Positions 40,745 to 50,770 of a stretch of DNA of 64,000 nucleotides are shown here, piece by piece. Positions within the stretch are counted from its first letter, which is position 1. Each line of letters opens with the position of its first letter. The DNA is from Bacteroidota bacterium. Lineage in GTDB: Bacteria > Bacteroidota > Bacteroidia > B-17B0 > Aurantibacillaceae. A program made the position numbers and the translations under genes. The stretch spans positions 1 through 64,000 of the forward strand of contig JAUXTT010000044.1 in the NCBI GenBank assembly GCA_030684395.1, read 5' to 3'. The notes under the pieces were generated by a model, which saw only the letters and a program-made list of their open reading frames with translations, was not told the DNA's origin and did not search any database.

Positions 40745-41106
40745 TATTTCCAAAACACCATTTTTGCGCCCAACAAAATTATAATAACGCCAAATATTTT
40801 TTTAATGGTTGTTTGATCCAATTTAATGGCGAATTTAGATCCGAAGTAACTTCCTATAATAAAAGTAGTAGCCATGATACAAGCTGTTTTCCAATCAACA
40901 TGCCCGGCCTTGTAATAATTAAAAACACCCAAAACACCAATGGGCAATAAAAACATAAAAAGCGTGGTTCCCTGTGCCTGATGTTGTGTAAAACCAAGAA
41001 AATAAACCAGTACCGGCACAATGATAATTCCACCACCAATACCTACCATACCACTGAGCAAGCCTGCCACCAGGCCAACCAGCAGCAGAATTATTATTTC
41101 GTTCAT
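40744..41106 (-). CDS. TauE/SafE family small membrane protein
   Basis: 120 residues from the ATG at 41106, about half the length of typical TauE/SafE (250), so it is a single repeat unit with four membrane helices. The signature is GLVAGLLSGMVGIGGGIIIVPVLVYFLG (in blocks) and later IIGSYFGSKFAIKLD. It may dimerise to make a transporter (inference). The family exports sulphite, sulphoacetate or other small anions. Its stop overlaps the ATG of the amidohydrolase (TAATG), suggesting that import/export of the amidohydrolase product is coupled. The N-terminal 9 codons before 41106 are unlikely to be coding. Confidence 0.85.
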   Translation of the reverse strand: MNEIIILLLVGLVAGLLSGMVGIGGGIIIVPVLVYFLGFTQHQAQGTTLFMFLLPIGVLGVFNYYKAGHVDWKTACIMATTFIIGSYFGSKFAIKLDQTTIKKIFGVIIILLGAKMVFWK

Positions 41107-41136
41107 ATTTTTTGATTTGTGCAGATCCGACATTTC

Positions 41137-44100
41137 TTAGAAATCTGTTGTGAAGGAAAGATAAGTCATTTTTGATTGCTTCACTTTATTATCAACTCCC
41201 TGAGCAATATCTACACGGAAGAAATATCCAAATAAACGAGAGCGAAATCCAACTCCATAACCTGCAATAAGTGGTTGCTTATATTCTATCAACACCACAT
41301 TTACCGGATTACCATAAACGTAAGTTTTGTTCTCTGTGTTTTCTGCACTGTATGGATTCCATCCGTACCAAGCCATTCCCAGGTCAGTGAAACCAACGAT
41401 TTGGAAATTATTAATGAAGTCGGAACGAATAGGCCTATTAATTAAATAATTAAATATTGGGAAACGAAGTTCAGAATTAAACACTACAAAATTATTTCCG
41501 TTACGTACATTTTGCTTAAAACCACGCATATTAGTTGCGATGGTTTGAAATTGATATTGCTCCGGATGCAGGATATTTATATTACCGTCAAATTTAGGTG
41601 CAAACCAATTATCTACACCTCCCAAATAATAAAGCAAACGATCGGTCCCTAAAGATGTGCTTCCTGCAAGTCGGTTAGCCCAGATAAAATTACGATGAAT
41701 ACGTGTGTAATTTCTAAGGTCAAATCCAAGCACAATAAGATCGTTACGCTTCTTAAGGTCTTTAATGTCAATTCTTTTTAAATACTCGGCAAATAGCTTA
41801 GAGCGGTTTCCTCTATATAAATTCAGTCCCAGGTTTTTAGTATTATCAAAAATAAGTTCAGCCTTGGCGCCTACATAATTATCATATTCATTTGCTTTTA
41901 TCAGTGTTGCATCATCTGTAGCGGTATAAACTCTTCTATCGTTACGATAAGTGAAAGTTCCTTTGATGGCCAGCACTTCACTAAATGGATACTTAATTTT
42001 ATACTGAGCATCATGAATATTCATTTTCATCAAAGCATTCCCTGCAGAGTTGATATTGTAAAATGACTGGCGATGCAAGATCAATTGTTTATCCCATAGT
42101 TTTTTTCTGTTTTCTACACTCACAAACATTTCTGTATTCAAACCTGTTGTAAGACGGAAACCACCTATAATCCGGTAATCCTCAAACAAATCGCTCATGG
42201 CAATTTTAAAGAACCCGTTAAACCCAGGGTTTATATATGAACCTGTAAAACGCTGGTAGGTTTGATTCAGGAAAGAATTATCCAATTGTGTAACCACATT
42301 ATCGACTGAAAAATTAACATAGTAATTTCTTTGTTGTGGCAATTTGAACTCGGTTGGTAATTTTGGTTTGTTCTTCAGTGAGTCATCATCATCTATCTCC
42401 TCACCTATTTTTGTAGGTTCCTTTCTTATTTCTTCTTTTTTGAAAGTATAATCTTCCACATTAATTTTTCCCGGATCGTTTCCTGTTCCATCATCCGGAT
42501 TCACACTAACCTGGGACGGATTTTTCTTAACTGAAAACAAAAGGCTTCTTCTGTAATGTGTATTTTGCAATTCAATATTCGGAGATTTTTCAACCTCAAC
42601 CAATGGGCTTACATGCATATATTGTTTACCGTTCACATAAAAAACTTCCGCAACTTTTTTCCCTTTAACGCTAATATCCTGTTCCTGAATATTTCTCTTG
42701 TAATTAGTCATTGCCTTTGGGTAAAAAGTGTATCTGTAATGCTCAGTAGTATCTACATAAGATATCACACTGTCCCATTTGGTAACAAAACGATTACGGA
42801 TTCCATTACTCTCACTTAAATAAGCAAAATAACCATTCTCATAATCTACAGGATACGACTCATTTATTTCAGGTGTGTTGGTAACACGCAAAAGCACCTT
42901 CGATTTCTTATGAAGATCATACATAAAAATATCATTGAACTTACTTTGCTTATAATCGTAACGGGCATTATCAGCATCCTTAATAGTATCATTTTGCCTA
43001 TTGGATGAGAAAAGGATCTGATTTCCCTTATTTACGAAGCGCGGGTAGTTATCATCCCAAATATCATTCGTGATCTGCTCAAGACCTCCTGCATTAATTG
43101 TGAAAACAAAAATATCAGCTTGTCCCTTTGCTTTTTTTACTCCGCTAAACACAATTTTTTTTCCATCCGGAGAATAACCAAAATCAATTACCTTCTCTAT
43201 GCCTGTCATTGGTTTGGTAAATGTTTCCTTTTCATCAAGATTATAAGTTGAAAAATAGATCACTCCTTTTTTCTCAGTAATCATAGCCAATGCATTTCCT
43301 TTAGGATTCCATGCAAGCAAAGGATAAGTAACATCGTTTAAACGTTCGATCTTAGGTCCCCATTTTGCTATGCGTTTTGCTTTTTCGTCGCCACTTACTT
43401 TTTTAATATAAACTCTGTATTGACTCAATTCGTTTGCCACATAAGCTACATATTTTCCATCGCTGTTTATTTTCAGTTGGTAATAGTTTTTAAATGATTT
43501 TGGTTTTTCTATTACCGGCTTTGTTGTAGGAAGGTTCTGTGAAGTATCAATTCCCATGTTTCTTCTCGCAAAAGCATCTATCCACTCGTAAGTAATTGTT
43601 TGCACAGTAGTTCCCAATACAAAAGTAAAAGCGCTTTCTACACTTCTGCTTACTTTGGTCATGTACAATATATTTGGAATAGAAGCTTCTCCGTATGTAT
43701 CTGCAATATAGTTCCACAATGCGTGACCTGCCTGCGTTGCTTCGTCTCCCGATAATTTATTAAAACTATAATACTTATCATTAACAACTGCATCCATCAC
43801 ATTGTTGTCAACGTCCACATTCCAGTCTTCCGCTAAATAAGACACCAATCCTTTTTTATACCAATCAGGTAAAACAAGTAGAGTAGAGTTTTTCACCATG
43901 TCCCTTGCCCTGCCACCATACATCATATCATTAATTAATACCTCAGCAATTCCTGCACGAATTTGTTTATCGAGATCAGCATGACTGCCTTTAAAATAAA
44001 CAGCCAGTTTTGTCCCGGCTATTTTTGTAACACCACCCAAATTTCCGGTTTCCTCTGAAGAAAGCCCTACGTTTGATTGCCTGAAATCTCCCTGATTGGT

Positions 44101-44376
44101 ATAAACTAAGATCTGCAATTTATTATCAAACTGAAAGTCAAGTTTTTTCTCAATGTCTTTTAGATGATGTTCTGATTGTTTGGCTACGTATTTTGCAAGC
44201 TCCTGTCCGCCTTCGTATAGAAAAACCTGATACCTATCGAAACCATAATATGTCCAGTTGAAAGGTTGGTATTGAACCCTGTTTTTTCCGAACTCTTGTT
44301 GTGATCCATAATAGAATTGTGCACGTGAATGCAACACGGAAATTAAGAATATATAAACAAGAAATATTCGCTTCAT
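41137..44376 (-). CDS. Exported protein: peptidase-MA-like, PD40 propeller, outer-membrane barrel
   Basis: 1079 residues from the ATG at 44376 (a GTG at 44382 is in frame). Signal peptide ends near SRAQ. Order: an N-terminal region (about 30-280) that resembles the gluzincin/peptidase-MA fold without an HExxH motif (LPDWYKKGLVSYLAEDW, TYGEASIPNILYM); WD40/PD40-type blades (about 300-560: FGYSPDGKKIVFSG, DNYPRFVNKGNQILFSS); and a C-terminal beta-barrel (about 690-1081) ending in Phe as outer-membrane proteins do. This composition suggests a secretion or assembly factor of the outer membrane; Bacteroidota homologues are often annotated as TolB-like. Two downstream genes follow within 31 bases, so it is probably operon-leading. 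Confidence 0.75.
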   Translation of the reverse strand: MKRIFLVYIFLISVLHSRAQFYYGSQQEFGKNRVQYQPFNWTYYGFDRYQVFLYEGGQELAKYVAKQSEHHLKDIEKKLDFQFDNKLQILVYTNQGDFRQSNVGLSSEETGNLGGVTKIAGTKLAVYFKGSHADLDKQIRAGIAEVLINDMMYGGRARDMVKNSTLLVLPDWYKKGLVSYLAEDWNVDVDNNVMDAVVNDKYYSFNKLSGDEATQAGHALWNYIADTYGEASIPNILYMTKVSRSVESAFTFVLGTTVQTITYEWIDAFARRNMGIDTSQNLPTTKPVIEKPKSFKNYYQLKINSDGKYVAYVANELSQYRVYIKKVSGDEKAKRIAKWGPKIERLNDVTYPLLAWNPKGNALAMITEKKGVIYFSTYNLDEKETFTKPMTGIEKVIDFGYSPDGKKIVFSGVKKAKGQADIFVFTINAGGLEQITNDIWDDNYPRFVNKGNQILFSSNRQNDTIKDADNARYDYKQSKFNDIFMYDLHKKSKVLLRVTNTPEINESYPVDYENGYFAYLSESNGIRNRFVTKWDSVISYVDTTEHYRYTFYPKAMTNYKRNIQEQDISVKGKKVAEVFYVNGKQYMHVSPLVEVEKSPNIELQNTHYRRSLLFSVKKNPSQVSVNPDDGTGNDPGKINVEDYTFKKEEIRKEPTKIGEEIDDDDSLKNKPKLPTEFKLPQQRNYYVNFSVDNVVTQLDNSFLNQTYQRFTGSYINPGFNGFFKIAMSDLFEDYRIIGGFRLTTGLNTEMFVSVENRKKLWDKQLILHRQSFYNINSAGNALMKMNIHDAQYKIKYPFSEVLAIKGTFTYRNDRRVYTATDDATLIKANEYDNYVGAKAELIFDNTKNLGLNLYRGNRSKLFAEYLKRIDIKDLKKRNDLIVLGFDLRNYTRIHRNFIWANRLAGSTSLGTDRLLYYLGGVDNWFAPKFDGNINILHPEQYQFQTIATNMRGFKQNVRNGNNFVVFNSELRFPIFNYLINRPIRSDFINNFQIVGFTDLGMAWYGWNPYSAENTENKTYVYGNPVNVVLIEYKQPLIAGYGVGFRSRLFGYFFRVDIAQGVDNKVKQSKMTYLSFTTDF

Positions 44377-44483
44377 AAACACCTGTAAAAAAGGTTCACT
44401 AATGTAGTGATTTTATCCTACAAAGGAAACAAAAAACGTTAATTATCAATGATCTTCCCTTCACGAAATTTATGAATTAAATA

Positions 44484-44594
44484 GAACACAGATGACGCGG
44501 ATGCAAGGGATTGCCACAGATAAAAAGAAGGAGCAATAAAAAATAATAAAACCCGATTTAATCTGCTAAATCAGTGTCATCTGCGTGCTATTCC
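44484..44594. repeat. Imperfect inverted repeat with ACACAGATGAC arms
   Basis: GAACACAGATGACGCGGATG (44485-44504) is related in inverse to ATCAGTGTCATCTGCGTG (44570-44587). The 65 bases between contain ACAGATAAAAAG and ATCTGCT, further half-copies. It fills the 230-base gap between two minus-strand genes. Confidence 0.65.
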
Positions 44595-44613
44595 TCCCAC
44601 TCCAGGTCTTAAT

Positions 44614-45963
44614 TTAAAAATCGATTCCCGTATAATTATGAGGTGAGATTTTTCTTAACTCAACTTTAATTTCCTCAGTCACATTTAAGGTTTCAATAAA
44701 CTCTTTAATGCTTGATTCGGTAATGGCTGAATTAGTTCGCGTAAGAGCCTTTAAAGCTTCATAAGGTTTTGGATATCCTTCTCTGCGCAACACGGTTTGA
44801 ACAGCTTCTGCCACTACAGCCCAATTATCATCAAGGTCAGCTTTCAGAGCCGATTCATTTAGTATCAATTTACCCAATCCCTTCAATGCTGATTCATAAG
44901 CTATCAATGCATGAGCAACCGGAACACCAACGTTTCTGAGTACGGTAGAGTCGGTAAGGTCTCTTTGTAAACGGCTGATTGGCAATTTCGCCGATAAATG
45001 TTCCAGTATTGCATTGGCTATTCCCAGGTTTCCTTCCGCGTTTTCAAAATCAATGGGGTTTACTTTATGTGGCATAGCTGATGAACCTATTTCTCCTTCT
45101 TTCAACTTTTGTTTAAAATATTCCATGGAAATGTAAGTCCAAAGATCTCTGCACAAATCAACCAAAATTGTATTGATACGTTTTAAGGCGTCGAACCATG
45201 CAGCGAGGTTATCGTAGTGTTCAATTTGAGTAGTGTATTTACTTCTACTTAAACCAAGTGTATTGTTAACGAATTTATCTGCAAATTTTACCCAATCGAT
45301 AGCAGGATAAGCTACAAAATGTGCGTTAAAATTCCCGGTTGCCCCGCCAAACTTAGCTGCAAATGGAACCTGCTGTAATTGTTGTAATTGTTTTTCCAAA
45401 CGTTCCACAAACACCATGATCTCTTTACCTAAACGGGTTGGAGAAGCAGGCTGTCCATGAGTTTTAGCAAGCATTGAAACATTCTTCCAATCATTTGCAA
45501 AACCAGTTAAAATTTTACTAATTTCCTGCACTTTTGGCACCACTACCTCACCAGCAGCTTCTTTTAATGAAAGCGGTATCGATGTATTATTAATATCCTG
45601 AGAAGTAAGTCCGAAATGAATAAACTCCTCGTATTTACTTAAACCCAATGCAGCAATCTTTTCTTTAATAAAATACTCTACTGCCTTAACATCATGGTTA
45701 GTTGTTTTTTCTATTTCCTTGATCTTTTGCGCATCTTCCAAAGAAAAGTTAGAGTAGATCAACCGTAAAGAAGCAAAAACGCTTTTGTCAACCGTTGTTA
45801 GCTGCGGTAAAGGCAATTCACAAAGAGCGATAAAATACTCGGTTTCTACCCTTACCCTGTATTTTATTAGAGCGAACTCCGAAAAATAATTATCGAGTGT
45901 GTGTGTTACCCTTCTGTAACGTCCGTCAATCGGAGAAATAGCTGTAAGTGCGTTTAATTCCAT
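44614..45963 (-). CDS. purB: Adenylosuccinate lyase
   Basis: 449 residues from the ATG at 45963. The enzyme acts twice in purine synthesis, on SAICAR and adenylosuccinate. The superfamily signature GSSAMPHKVNPIDFENAEGN (at about 280-299) is exact; also HFGLTSQDINNTSIPL (about 115-130, His region), MLAKTHGQPASPTR and VPVAHALIAYES. Length fits the PurB class with MELNALTAISPIDGRYRR at the N-terminus. The open frame to 46002 is excluded by the -7 box at 45982. It stands alone: no other purine gene is in the window. Confidence 0.97.
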   Translation of the reverse strand: MELNALTAISPIDGRYRRVTHTLDNYFSEFALIKYRVRVETEYFIALCELPLPQLTTVDKSVFASLRLIYSNFSLEDAQKIKEIEKTTNHDVKAVEYFIKEKIAALGLSKYEEFIHFGLTSQDINNTSIPLSLKEAAGEVVVPKVQEISKILTGFANDWKNVSMLAKTHGQPASPTRLGKEIMVFVERLEKQLQQLQQVPFAAKFGGATGNFNAHFVAYPAIDWVKFADKFVNNTLGLSRSKYTTQIEHYDNLAAWFDALKRINTILVDLCRDLWTYISMEYFKQKLKEGEIGSSAMPHKVNPIDFENAEGNLGIANAILEHLSAKLPISRLQRDLTDSTVLRNVGVPVAHALIAYESALKGLGKLILNESALKADLDDNWAVVAEAVQTVLRREGYPKPYEALKALTRTNSAITESSIKEFIETLNVTEEIKVELRKISPHNYTGIDF

Positions 45964-45981
45964 AGTGTAAATAGCAAAGGG

Positions 45982-45989
45982 CAAAAATA
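45982..45989 (-). promoter_or_regulatory. purB -7 box (TATTTTTG)
   Basis: TAnnTTTG match on the minus strand, 18 bases before the ATG at 45963. Confidence 0.5.
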
Positions 45990-46111
45990 GGTTTATTTTC
46001 AAAACGAAAAAGGCTAATTTTTATTCACATAGCTCTTCTCATAAAATTAGCCCTATCTCCTTGTATTTAAGCCCAAAAAACCTTAAATTCGTGAATCTAT
46101 TATTAATATTA

Positions 46112-48001
46112 ATGTCATTTTTAAAGAAAGCCATACTATTCTTAAGTATTACTGTTTTTGTTCAGTCAAAAGCGCAAACAGTAGTTGGCTTTATTACCTG
46201 CCCTAATGATGACACGGTTTGCGTAGGAACTACAGGTTTGATGACGTTGAATGGGGGTATAAGTCCAATCGTAAGATGGGAACTTTCAACAGATGGAGGA
46301 GTCAATTGGAATCCACTTACCACTGTTACCTCTACCCAATATTCTTATTTCTCTATTCCCAATAGTACCTGCTATAGGGTTGTTCATGATGGAGGTAATG
46401 CAGTTTCTCAGATTTATTGTATTACAACTGATGAGCCTAGTGATGCCGGTACTATTACAGGCGGGGGACAGCAATGTGGTATAGCAAACGATACCATGGT
46501 GGTTACTTCGGGTGTTGGAGCTCCTCTTGGATGGTATTATTCAACTGGTGGTACGTATATAAGTATTGGAGATACAAACGATTCTTTAGCTTACAATGTT
46601 ACCGGAACTACTTATTATGCCTACGTTGTAAAAAATGGTGTTTGCCCTGCAGATACAGCAAGAGATACTATTTCCATTACGCCATACTCTAACGCAGGTA
46701 TCGCAAGTACTGATTCCTTAACGGTTTGTATTACATCCAACGCTGTTACAGTATCCGTGCCTAACGGATCAACTACAGGAACGAACATGGGCTGGCAAAC
46801 TGCCACTTCTTTAAGCGGACCGTGGACAACTGTTGGAGACAGTACCGACTCATATTCTGTAATAAATTTATCTACCCCAACGTATTACCATTTGCTCGTA
46901 AAAAGTGGGATTTGCCCTTCCGATACAAGTAATGATATTCTTATTAATGTTGATGCCGCTCCTGTTGGCGGATCGCTTTCGGGAGCTACCTACCATTGTG
47001 GGGCACCGCCCGCAACAGGAACATTAAATTTAAGCGGGCACAGTGGAACAGTATTAAATTGGTGGTTAGATAGCGGTTCAGGATGGATTGCTAGCCCCTG
47101 CTCAGGAACTTCTTGTAATTATAGTGTAACAACAAATACACTCTATAGGGTGGAGATAGGAAATGGTGTTTGCCCTTCCGTTTTTTCGACATACGATACA
47201 ATTACAATCAGCCCTTTAAGTGTAGCCGGAACTTTAACTCAAACTGAAGATACTATTTGTGCATTTTCCAGTGGTGGTGTGCTTTCCTTAAACGGTTATA
47301 CAGCTAATGATTTTAACTGGGAAATTTCTAATGACGGAAGTACCTGGCTTCCTTTAGCTGCTTTTACAGGCCCTAACGCTGCTTACTCCAATCTTCCCAG
47401 TGGAACACTTTATTTTCATTGTATTGTAACAAATAATTTATGTCCACCTGTTACATCCAATTCAGCTACTGTAGTTGTAAGCCCAAGCCCTACTGTTACT
47501 ATTTTAACAAATGATACAACTATTGACCAGGGAGAAACAATTAGTGTTGTTGCTACCGGAACAGGTACCCCAAGCTGGTCTCCGGCAATTGATGTTTCAA
47601 ACCCAAATTCGTTTATTACTGACATTACAGCTTATGCACCCGAAAGCTATGTTATAACCGTTGATGATGGTTCGGGATGTACCGGTACAGATACTTTGCA
47701 CATATACATGACAGTAAAACCATTCAGCGGATTTATTGCTAATTCGCTTACACCTAACAACGACGGGATTAACGATGCATTTTATGTGGAGAACATAGAA
47801 GTATACAAAACCTCTTCGGTAAAAATATTTAATGAGTACGGGCAATTAATTTATAGTGCTGCTCCCTACACAAATGATTGGAAAGGAACATATAATAATG
47901 CCCGGGTTGCTGATGGAACATATTACTATGTGCTTACATTAAAAGATATTGATAAAGAAAAAGAGTTTAAAGGTTACATATCCATTTTAGGAGGAAAATG
48001 A
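46112..48001 (+). CDS. Secreted protein with T9SS type B (gliding-associated) sorting domain
   Basis: 629 residues from the ATG at 46112; upstream in-frame starts reach 46061. The signal peptide ends near QSKAQ. It is composed of repeated immunoglobulin-like segments with a regular C.P...D motif (VCPADTARDTI, ICPSDTSNDIL, VCPSVFSTYDTI), each closing with a one-cysteine pair. The C-terminal 90 residues are a type B domain (FIANSLTPNNDGINDAFYVENI, VKIFNEYGQLIY, DGTYYYVLTLKD, FKGYISILGGK). Type B proteins are exported by T9SS but need a SprF/PorP partner. Here the next gene overlaps it by 4 bases and is PorP/SprF-like, as in SprB-SprF. Confidence 0.9.
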   Translation: MSFLKKAILFLSITVFVQSKAQTVVGFITCPNDDTVCVGTTGLMTLNGGISPIVRWELSTDGGVNWNPLTTVTSTQYSYFSIPNSTCYRVVHDGGNAVSQIYCITTDEPSDAGTITGGGQQCGIANDTMVVTSGVGAPLGWYYSTGGTYISIGDTNDSLAYNVTGTTYYAYVVKNGVCPADTARDTISITPYSNAGIASTDSLTVCITSNAVTVSVPNGSTTGTNMGWQTATSLSGPWTTVGDSTDSYSVINLSTPTYYHLLVKSGICPSDTSNDILINVDAAPVGGSLSGATYHCGAPPATGTLNLSGHSGTVLNWWLDSGSGWIASPCSGTSCNYSVTTNTLYRVEIGNGVCPSVFSTYDTITISPLSVAGTLTQTEDTICAFSSGGVLSLNGYTANDFNWEISNDGSTWLPLAAFTGPNAAYSNLPSGTLYFHCIVTNNLCPPVTSNSATVVVSPSPTVTILTNDTTIDQGETISVVATGTGTPSWSPAIDVSNPNSFITDITAYAPESYVITVDDGSGCTGTDTLHIYMTVKPFSGFIANSLTPNNDGINDAFYVENIEVYKTSSVKIFNEYGQLIYSAAPYTNDWKGTYNNARVADGTYYYVLTLKDIDKEKEFKGYISILGGK

Positions 48002-49380
48002 TAAATAGAATACTAATAGCAATTGCCTGTTTACCCTTTCTTAGTTTGGAAGCGCAGCAGTTGCCCATGTTCTCTACTTATTTTTATAAACCATTTGTGT
48101 ACAATCCGGCTTTAGCGGGAGACAAAGATGTAACTGAAGTATTTGCAATTAATCGTAACATGTTCAACGATTTTCAGGGCTCTCCTGTTTTTAATGTAGC
48201 AGCTGTTGACGGGGTTTTGAAAAAGAAAAAGGCTTATGCAGGATTTTTAGTAGCCAATCAAAGAAAAGGTTTAATGAATAATACCAATGCATTTGGAACC
48301 TATTCTTACAGGGCAAATTTTGCAGATGATATTTACCTGAAACTAGGAATGAGTATAGGCATTTCTGACCAATCAATTAATTATTCTAAACTGTTAGTTG
48401 CAAATTATGCCGATCCTTTCTTATTTACTTCTAATCAGCGAAAAACTGCCCTGGATGGGAATGCAGGTCTTTCTTTTCATCTGATGGGGTTAACACTTGG
48501 ATTTTCAACACCTCAGGTATTTGGCAGTAAATTAAAATATAGCGACGGGCAATCAACCCGCGCATTCTATCAACAATCCCGTCACTTTTTAGGATCACTG
48601 CAATATGAAATTCCTCTAACCGAAGAAAAAGAAATGTTTGTTGTTCCATACGGTTTGGTTCGGTTTGTAGCAAATGCTCCTCTTCAATATGATGGTGGAA
48701 TTAACTTTAACTGGAAGGATATGTTTTGGGTTGGTGGAAGTTATAGAAGTGATTACGCTGTTGGAATCAACGCAGGTGTTACACTTAACCGAAGATTTTC
48801 TGTTGGTTACAGTTATGATTATATGATTGGTGATATTGCGAAGTATGCGGGCATTTCACACGAAATTATGCTAGCAATTAAACTGGGTAAATTAAAATAC
48901 AAAAAAGGTGACGATACACTTACCCCGCAAGACAAAAAAATCATGCAGCTTCAAAAAGAAGTGGATGAATTAAAGAAAAGTGGGGTAAAGATTGCGGACA
49001 ATTCGACAAACAATACTGTACCTAACACAAACACTACTGCTAAAAACCCTAAGTTTCAGGGCAAAAATGCAGTTAACGAAAATGGTATTTATATCTTAAC
49101 AAACAAAGCAAGCGATTTTGAATACAGTACCGGAACTATGACCCAAAAAGGTTATTATGTGGTGGTTGAATCCGTTTTTTATAAAGATTATGCCATTCAG
49201 GAAGTAAAACGTTATACCAGTTTTGGGTTTCCTGATGCGGATTATATTGTTGACAAAACAATCAAATTTCATTATGTGTACGTGAATTATGCTACTACAA
49301 AAGAAGAAGCTATGCTGTACCTGAAAGATGCAAAAGCAGCCGGTGTGCCCGATGTTTGGTTACAAATATTAACTGAATAA
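47998..49380 (+). CDS. PorP/SprF-like outer-membrane protein fused to a SPOR-like domain
   Basis: 460 residues; its ATG overlaps the upstream TGA (ATGA), so translation is coupled. Residues 1-300 are the PorP/SprF barrel: QQLPMFSTYFYKPFVYNPALAG, KAYAGFLVANQRKG, YLKLGMSIGISDQ and RRFSVGYSYDYMIGDIAKY. Typical members are about 310-340 residues. Here a coiled coil (KIMQLQKEVDELKKSG, about 315-335), an N/T-rich linker and a C-terminal domain (about 375-460, GYYVVVESVFYKDYAIQEV, DADYIVDKTIKFHYVYV, EEAMLYLKDAKAAGVPDVWLQIL) that looks SPOR-like are added. It should help secrete or anchor the type B partner, with an extra link to peptidoglycan (inference). Confidence 0.85.
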   Translation: MINRILIAIACLPFLSLEAQQLPMFSTYFYKPFVYNPALAGDKDVTEVFAINRNMFNDFQGSPVFNVAAVDGVLKKKKAYAGFLVANQRKGLMNNTNAFGTYSYRANFADDIYLKLGMSIGISDQSINYSKLLVANYADPFLFTSNQRKTALDGNAGLSFHLMGLTLGFSTPQVFGSKLKYSDGQSTRAFYQQSRHFLGSLQYEIPLTEEKEMFVVPYGLVRFVANAPLQYDGGINFNWKDMFWVGGSYRSDYAVGINAGVTLNRRFSVGYSYDYMIGDIAKYAGISHEIMLAIKLGKLKYKKGDDTLTPQDKKIMQLQKEVDELKKSGVKIADNSTNNTVPNTNTTAKNPKFQGKNAVNENGIYILTNKASDFEYSTGTMTQKGYYVVVESVFYKDYAIQEVKRYTSFGFPDADYIVDKTIKFHYVYVNYATTKEEAMLYLKDAKAAGVPDVWLQILTE

Positions 49381-49393
49381 GCTTCCGAAAAAA

Positions 49394-50770
49394 ATGCCTG
49401 CTTCTACAAATTTTGATTTTCCTGTATCACTTCTTGATTCTATAAAAACTGTTTGTTCTGTAGATGGAGATGCACTTGCCCATTCTCACAATGCCACACA
49501 ACCTGTTTCTATAAGATTGAACCCCTTCAAATTTACTAACGGGTTTAATGATCTTAAACCGGTTTTATGGTGTGATAAAAGTTATTATTTACCCGAACGG
49601 ATTTCCTTTATAAAAGACCCATTATTTCACGCGGGTTGTTATTATGTACAGGAAGCCTCTTCAATGTTTTTGGAAACTGTTCTGAAACAAACAGTAGATC
49701 TTAGTAAAGACATTTCAGTTTTAGATCTTTGTGCTGCGCCCGGAGGAAAATCTACTCTCATTAGCTCGTTATTAACTGAAAACAGCTTGCTTATTTCCAA
49801 TGAAGTTATAAAAACAAGAGTTGGTGCATTAGCTGAAAACATGAGTAAATGGGGAAGATCAAATGTGCTGGTTACAAATAATGACCCGAAACATTTCAGT
49901 TCCTTACACGAATATTTTGATGTAATAGTAGTTGATGCCCCGTGTTCAGGTTCAGGTTTATTCAGAAAACAAACGGATGCTATTGAACATTGGAGTGAAG
50001 AAAATGTTATTCATTGCAGTCAAAGGCAACAACGAATTTTGGAAGACATTATACCTGCTCTAAAACCGGGAGGTACACTCATTTATTCTACCTGTTCCTA
50101 CTCTGCAGAAGAAAATGAACAAATTGGTGATTACTTATTGGAAAAAGAACTAGAACCCATCCAATTGAATCCCGAAAAGCAATGGGGGATTATAGAAACA
50201 CAAAGCAATAACAAAGCTTGGGGCTATCGTTTTTTTCCACATTTGGTAAACGGGGAAGGTTTTTTTATTTCTGTATTTAGGAAAAGAATTGGCGATGGAG
50301 AAACAGAATATCATAGATCAAAAAAAAAATTAATTGACAAACCCAATAAGGAAGAGCTTTCCATTATTTCAAACTTTGTTGAAGAAGTTCAATTGCCACA
50401 TATTCTCAAACAAAAGGAATTTTTCTTTTTAATAAACTCAAAAATTGAAACAGATCTTAGGTTATTGGGTGAACATTTAACTATCCGAAAAAAAGGAACT
50501 CTTTTAGGTGAAATAAAAGGTAAAGATTTTATTCCTCATCATGAGTTGGCCCTAAGCAATTATTTGAACAATGATATTTCCGCTATTGAAGTGGATAAAG
50601 AAACCGCTTTAAAATTCTTAAAAAAATCAGACATCAAATGCCCTGATGAAAGCCCGCGCGGGTTTTGTGTGGTTAAATTTGATACTCACCCAATCGGGTG
50701 GATAAAAAATTTAGGAAACCGTACTAACAATTACCTTCCAAAAGAGTGGCGCATTTTAACAGAAATTTAA
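49394..50770 (+). CDS. RsmF-like 16S rRNA m5C methyltransferase (RsmB/NOP family)
   Basis: 458 residues. The SAM domain (about 85-300) has LDLCAAPGGKSTLIS (motif I), the two catalytic-motif regions DAPCSGSGLFRK and STCSYSAEENEQ, whose cysteines form the m5C active site, and DEVIKTRV. The C-terminal part (about 310-458) ends with the RsmF-type PUA-like FDTHPIGWIKNLGNRTNNYLPKEWRI (in blocks). E. coli RsmF modifies C1407 of 16S rRNA; the same role is likely here but the target base cannot be read off. It starts 14 bases after the PorP stop but has no thematic link. Confidence 0.9.
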   Translation: MPASTNFDFPVSLLDSIKTVCSVDGDALAHSHNATQPVSIRLNPFKFTNGFNDLKPVLWCDKSYYLPERISFIKDPLFHAGCYYVQEASSMFLETVLKQTVDLSKDISVLDLCAAPGGKSTLISSLLTENSLLISNEVIKTRVGALAENMSKWGRSNVLVTNNDPKHFSSLHEYFDVIVVDAPCSGSGLFRKQTDAIEHWSEENVIHCSQRQQRILEDIIPALKPGGTLIYSTCSYSAEENEQIGDYLLEKELEPIQLNPEKQWGIIETQSNNKAWGYRFFPHLVNGEGFFISVFRKRIGDGETEYHRSKKKLIDKPNKEELSIISNFVEEVQLPHILKQKEFFFLINSKIETDLRLLGEHLTIRKKGTLLGEIKGKDFIPHHELALSNYLNNDISAIEVDKETALKFLKKSDIKCPDESPRGFCVVKFDTHPIGWIKNLGNRTNNYLPKEWRILTEI

